NCBI RefSeq assembly: GCF_003337575.1
Contig: NZ_QPJM01000011.1
Location: forward strand, 1 to 64,000
Origin: Phyllobacterium bourgognense
Lineage (GTDB): Bacteria > Pseudomonadota > Alphaproteobacteria > Rhizobiales > Rhizobiaceae
DNA: 64,000 nt
Direction: 5' to 3'
The position numbers were made by a program, and so were the translations under genes. A model generated the notes under the pieces. The model did no database searches and had not been told where the DNA came from. It saw only the letters and a list, made by a program, of their open reading frames with translations. Every line of letters begins with the position of its first letter. Within the stretch, counting starts at the first letter, position 1. This document shows positions 61,091-64,000 of this stretch, piece after piece.

Positions 61091-61894
61091 CTATTTCTTC
61101 GCCGCTACGCCGCCCTTCGCGGCCTCATCGATCGTGGCTGCGACGACATTTGGCTGTGTCATGAACAGGGCGTGGCTTGCCGACACTTTGGTAACCTTTG
61201 CCTTGATGCGCTCTGCCATGTGGATCAGCATTGCCTGATCAAATGCCTTGTCTTCAGTGGCGATGACTGCCCAGCTCGGCTTGGTGCGCCAGGCAGCGTT
61301 TTCAAGTTTCGTCCCGAACGCCGACATGTTGATCGGCACCTGCGCGTCCCTCATGAACGCAGCATCGGCATCGCTGACGTCATGGGCAAAACCGGCCTTG
61401 AACTTTGCCGGGCTGACATATCCGAAACCATCCTTGGTGGTCTCGATGACGAATTCCGATGCGGGAGCAAATCCCTCGTATTGCTGAGCCGTCGTCTCGC
61501 CTGCATCGGGGGAGAGAGCGGAGACATAAACGAGCCCTGCGACCTTTGCATCGACACCAGCTTCCGTGATGACTGTGCCGCCCCACGAATGCCCGACGAG
61601 AATGACTGGTCCATCTTGCCGCTCCAGCGCACGTTTGGTGGCGGCAACGTCGTCCGCAAGAGAAGTCAGAGGATTTTGGACAATGGTGACGCGATAGCCA
61701 CGCTTCGTGAGGATGTCGTAGACACCCTTCCAGCCCGAGCCGTCTGCGAAAGCGCCATGAACAAGTACGACGTTTCTGACCGACTGGTTCTGAGGAATGA
61801 TATCAGCGGCACTTGCCGGTATTGCGGCAGACAATGCTGCAGCAGCTGCAATGGCGGCAATGGCGGCAACGGTGGTCGTGGTCTTGCGTGTCAT
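61091..61894 (-). CDS. Exported alpha/beta hydrolase
   Basis: A 267-residue exported hydrolase. Signal VAAIAAIAAAAALSAAIPAS then ASA-AD. NVVLVHGAFADGSGWKGVYD, PVILVGHSWGGTVITEAG (serine elbow) and the C-terminal SASHALFMTQPNVVAATIDE (histidine) fit the alpha/beta hydrolase family often annotated as salicylate esterase- or pheophorbidase-like. GAGGAG precedes the ATG at 61894. It is divergent from the OhrR-like gene at 62037, with three overlapping or repeated dyads between them, so organic-hydroperoxide-responsive control is likely. Confidence 0.9.
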   Translation of the reverse strand: MTRKTTTTVAAIAAIAAAAALSAAIPASAADIIPQNQSVRNVVLVHGAFADGSGWKGVYDILTKRGYRVTIVQNPLTSLADDVAATKRALERQDGPVILVGHSWGGTVITEAGVDAKVAGLVYVSALSPDAGETTAQQYEGFAPASEFVIETTKDGFGYVSPAKFKAGFAHDVSDADAAFMRDAQVPINMSAFGTKLENAAWRTKPSWAVIATEDKAFDQAMLIHMAERIKAKVTKVSASHALFMTQPNVVAATIDEAAKGGVAAKK

Positions 61895-61913
61895 AACTTG
61901 CTCCTCTGTCATT

Positions 61914-61987
61914 GCGATAACTCTTATCGCGATATATTTATGCTGGCAGAGTCTGGATTGGACGTCAAGATAATTCTTATCGCGATA
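61914..61987. promoter_or_regulatory. OhrR/MarR operator cluster
   Basis: GCGATAA-CTC-TTATCGC (61914-61930), TATCGCGATA (61925-61934) and a second TATCGCGATA (61978-61987) are perfect dyads in the gap between the hydrolase and OhrR-like genes. The longer context CTTATCGCGATAT is repeated in both places, 53 bases apart. Each gene has one copy near its start. Confidence 0.75.
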
Positions 61988-62036
61988 TTTATTTTTCATT
62001 CTGGATTGATTATATGAAGTTCGACAGGAGCTCAAA

Positions 62037-62504
62037 ATGACCCACCCCCCTAACGACCCGCCTCCCCTGCACGACCAGTTGTGCTACGCAATCTATACGG
62101 CCGGCATCGCTATCCAGCGCGCTTACAAGCCTCTTCTCAACAAGTTGGGCCTAACCTATCCGCAGTATCTCGTGCTCAACGTGTTGTGGAGTAGCGACGG
62201 GCAAACGGTCGGCGCCCTTGCTAATGCCCTTGCCTTGGAATCCAGCACGCTGACGCCGTTGCTGAAGCGGCTCGAGACATGTGGCCTGCTGCGCAGGACC
62301 AGAAACCTGAGCAACGAGCGGCAGGTGGTTATCGGGTTGACTGACAAAGGACGTGCCTTGCAGCACAAGGCCGGCTGTCTTAGCGATACCTTGCTGGCAG
62401 CTTCGACCCAGACGCCGCAGCAATTGGCCACCCTGAACCGCGACGTTCGCTATCTTCGCAATGCGATTTATTCCCAGATCGGCGGGTGGGACACACCCGC
62501 CTGA
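62037..62504 (+). CDS. OhrR-like MarR-family peroxide sensor
   Basis: A 155-residue MarR protein of the OhrR type. LHDQLCYAIYTAGIAIQRAY places the peroxide-sensing cysteine at C16 with the following Tyr, as in OhrR. LTYPQYLVLNVLWSSDGQTV, LALESSTLTPLLKRLETCGL and RRTRNLSNERQVVIGLTDKG form the winged helix. Its usual partner, an Ohr organic-hydroperoxide reductase, is not here; the neighbour is an exported hydrolase. Cysteine-based sensing is inferred from family. Confidence 0.92.
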   Translation: MTHPPNDPPPLHDQLCYAIYTAGIAIQRAYKPLLNKLGLTYPQYLVLNVLWSSDGQTVGALANALALESSTLTPLLKRLETCGLLRRTRNLSNERQVVIGLTDKGRALQHKAGCLSDTLLAASTQTPQQLATLNRDVRYLRNAIYSQIGGWDTPA

Positions 62505-62523
62505 CCAAGATGGTGACGTGATA

Positions 62524-63312
62524 TCAGACCGTCGGAACAGTGCCGCCGTCTATGACGAACTCGGCGCCGTGGATCGCAGCAGCTCGATCCGAGGCCAGGT
62601 AGGCGATGAGGTCGGCGACCTCATCGGGATCGGCTGGACGCCCAATCGGGATACCGCCCAGGCTGTCAAGAACGACTTGCCGCGCGTCCTCGATCGTACC
62701 GCCATTGGCGGCCTGCAGACGTTTGAGCAAGTCCTGGGATGACTCTGTCATGATCCAGCCGGGGGAAACCACATTGACCCGTACGCCTTTCGGCCCAAGC
62801 TCCTTGGAGATGGACTTGCTGTAGGTCTTGAGCGCGGCCTTGGCGGAAGCGTAGGCGGTGGTCGCCTCTGGCAGGGGAAGGACGGACTGAATGGAAGTGA
62901 CGTGCACCACCGCGCCGCTGCCCCGTGCGATCATCTGAGGAATCACCAAACGATCAAGGCGGACCGTGGCCAGAAGGTTTAGGTTCATTTCTGCCAGCCA
63001 GTGGTCATCTGTCAGGGCAACGAAACCGCCGCCCGGTGTCGATGATCCGCCAATAACGTGAGCCAGAATATCGATTCCGCCCAAGCGCTCGAGCGCGGCC
63101 TTGGCAAAATTTTCCCCGCCCTCGGCCGTCGTAAGGTCCGCCTGTACAAACTCGACCCCGTCAATGGGTTTCGGTGCTCCCCGAGCGGCGGTGATTACTT
63201 GGGCGCCGCCAGCCAGGAAACGGTCGACAGTGGCGCGACCAGCACCTTTGGTGCCACCGCTGATAAGCACGCGCTTTCCTGCAAACTCGGTCGGATCAGC
63301 TTTGATGTTCAT
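62524..63312 (-). CDS. Short-chain dehydrogenase/reductase
   Basis: A 262-residue SDR. The cofactor motif reads [20 protein letters not shown]; the TGxxxGIG threonine is serine and the isoleucine is alanine, within the tolerance of the family. The serine is in [12 protein letters not shown] and the Tyr/Lys in [15 protein letters not shown]; the end is [14 protein letters not shown]. The ATG at 63312 overlaps the NTF2-like stop by four bases (ATGA), so they are one operon. Confidence 0.92.
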   Translation of the reverse strand: MNIKADPTEFAGKRVLISGGTKGAGRATVDRFLAGGAQVITAARGAPKPIDGVEFVQADLTTAEGGENFAKAALERLGGIDILAHVIGGSSTPGGGFVALTDDHWLAEMNLNLLATVRLDRLVIPQMIARGSGAVVHVTSIQSVLPLPEATTAYASAKAALKTYSKSISKELGPKGVRVNVVSPGWIMTESSQDLLKRLQAANGGTIEDARQVVLDSLGGIPIGRPADPDEVADLIAYLASDRAAAIHGAEFVIDGGTVPTV

Positions 63313-63638
63313 GCAGTGATCTCCAATGCTTTGATGCTGTCGTTCTCGAGCGTGAACCGGTAGGTGAAGCGGATCGGGCTGCCTTTGAAGTCGCCGTGGG
63401 CAGGTCCCTCGACCACGACCTGATCATCCTCGTGACGAACGCCATCCGGCGTAAAGATCGCCTTGGCGGGAATCACTGCCTCTTCGAACAAGGTCCGCAG
63501 CTCGGCGTGGCCTTCGTGACGGCCACCGTTGTCCAGGACCACAGTATCGTTAGCGAAAGGCTTCAGCATGCCGTCCACATTGAGCTGTGCATTAGCCTCG
63601 ACATAGTCCGCTATGGGCTTGGGTAGTCGTAGTGTCAT
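63309..63638 (-). CDS. NTF2-like (SnoaL-type) protein
   Basis: A 109-residue NTF2-fold protein: [55 protein letters not shown] and [26 protein letters not shown] is well placed before the ATG at 63638. The stop overlaps the SDR start. The gene heads a two-gene operon divergent from a LysR gene 95 bases away. The same SDR or AKR plus NTF2 pairing appears at 54770-56480. Function unknown; likely small-molecule binding or isomerisation. Confidence 0.88.
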   Translation of the reverse strand: MTLRLPKPIADYVEANAQLNVDGMLKPFANDTVVLDNGGRHEGHAELRTLFEEAVIPAKAIFTPDGVRHEDDQVVVEGPAHGDFKGSPIRFTYRFTLENDSIKALEITA

Positions 63639-63732
63639 GATCGTCCTCCTTTGCTCGGAATGACATTTAGCACTGGACAATTGTAGGAATAAGGGGGACG
63701 AAACGGTATGACGTGATGAATGGAACGGGACA

Positions 63733-64000
63733 ATGGATCAGGCGACACTGAAAGAACTTGAAGCTGCCATTGCGATCGCACGGCGCGGGACATTCCGCGC
63801 AGCATCCATCGATCTAGGGTTGTCGACCACGGCACTGAGCCACACGATCGGCAGACTCGAGACTGCGCTGGGCGTGCGACTGTTCAATCGCACCACGCGA
63901 AGCGTCTCCCTGACGGACGCTGGACGGCTTTTTATGCAGCAGGTCGCTCCATCGCTTCAGGATCTGCATGCAGCACTGGGGTCGGTGCGCGAGCAACGTG
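63733..64000 (+). CDS. LysR-family regulator, cut by the window end
   Basis: The first 89 residues are visible. [20 protein letters not shown] and [20 protein letters not shown] are the LysR helix-turn-helix with the same signature as the regulators at 53331 and 56576. GGAACGGGAC precedes the ATG at 63733. The frame is open at base 64000. It is divergent from the NTF2-like/SDR operon, its likely target. Confidence 0.9.
   Translation, partial: MDQATLKELEAAIAIARRGTFRAASIDLGLSTTALSHTIGRLETALGVRLFNRTTRSVSLTDAGRLFMQQVAPSLQDLHAALGSVREQR

Noticed and set aside
1-64000. CRISPR arrays, rRNA and tRNA genes
   Set aside because: No regularly spaced repeats or recognisable RNA gene was found on reading either strand.

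Overview
This 64 kb window looks like accessory DNA of an alphaproteobacterium in the Rhizobiaceae (Rhizobium/Agrobacterium/Neorhizobium type), more likely plasmid or genomic-island DNA than core chromosome. The evidence is family content: an Atu4866-domain protein, DUF982, DUF3606, a BA14K-like secreted protein, an HWE histidine kinase and many LysR/AraC/TetR regulators beside single enzymes. I see no rRNA, tRNA, CRISPR array, replication gene or intact transposase.

Layout. 0-10 kb: decayed 2Fe-2S dehydrogenase tail, LysR gene, aldehyde dehydrogenase with an NTF2-like partner, a decayed nitrilase, then a TetR-controlled set (alpha/beta hydrolase, SDR, RidA, a protein of unknown function, DUF4177 miniprotein). 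10.7-17 kb: a five-gene polyamine-type ABC transporter/XRE-cupin block divergent from a histidinol-dehydrogenase-family catabolic enzyme. 17-25 kb: integrase remnant, hydrolases, Old Yellow Enzyme, enoyl-CoA hydratase, DUF1330 and several decayed genes. 25-29 kb: SelO, HWE kinase, MgtC. 29.5-34.2 kb: about a dozen very small genes, many of them paralogous pairs. 34-35.6 kb: junk joint of autotransporter, AbiEii and repeat remnants. 35.6-42.5 kb: AraC/MFS pair, Tat-SDR, SDR, then a DedA/phospholipid-methyltransferase pair with a frameshifted second methyltransferase. 42.5-64 kb: regulator/oxidoreductase modules in which a LysR, TetR, AraC or MarR gene sits back to back with one or two enzymes (SDR, AKR, metallo-beta-lactamase fold, intradiol dioxygenase, GMC oxidoreductase, NTF2-like).

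The right third reads as a collection of small detoxification or aromatic/aldehyde metabolism modules, each with its own local regulator and a recognisable dyad in the divergent promoter. Five LysR genes share the same NRTTRS(V/L) signature and probably arose by duplication.

Decay is the second theme. At least eighteen gene remnants or frameshifted genes can be read, often as only an N- or C-terminal piece. Three copies of a roughly 60 bp element with fixed internal spacing (near 10.3, 25.2 and 35.5 kb) lie in gene-free stretches next to such remnants and look like solo ends of a lost mobile element. Some single-base frameshifts lie in homopolymers and could be sequencing errors; others accompany active-site loss or large deletions and are real decay.
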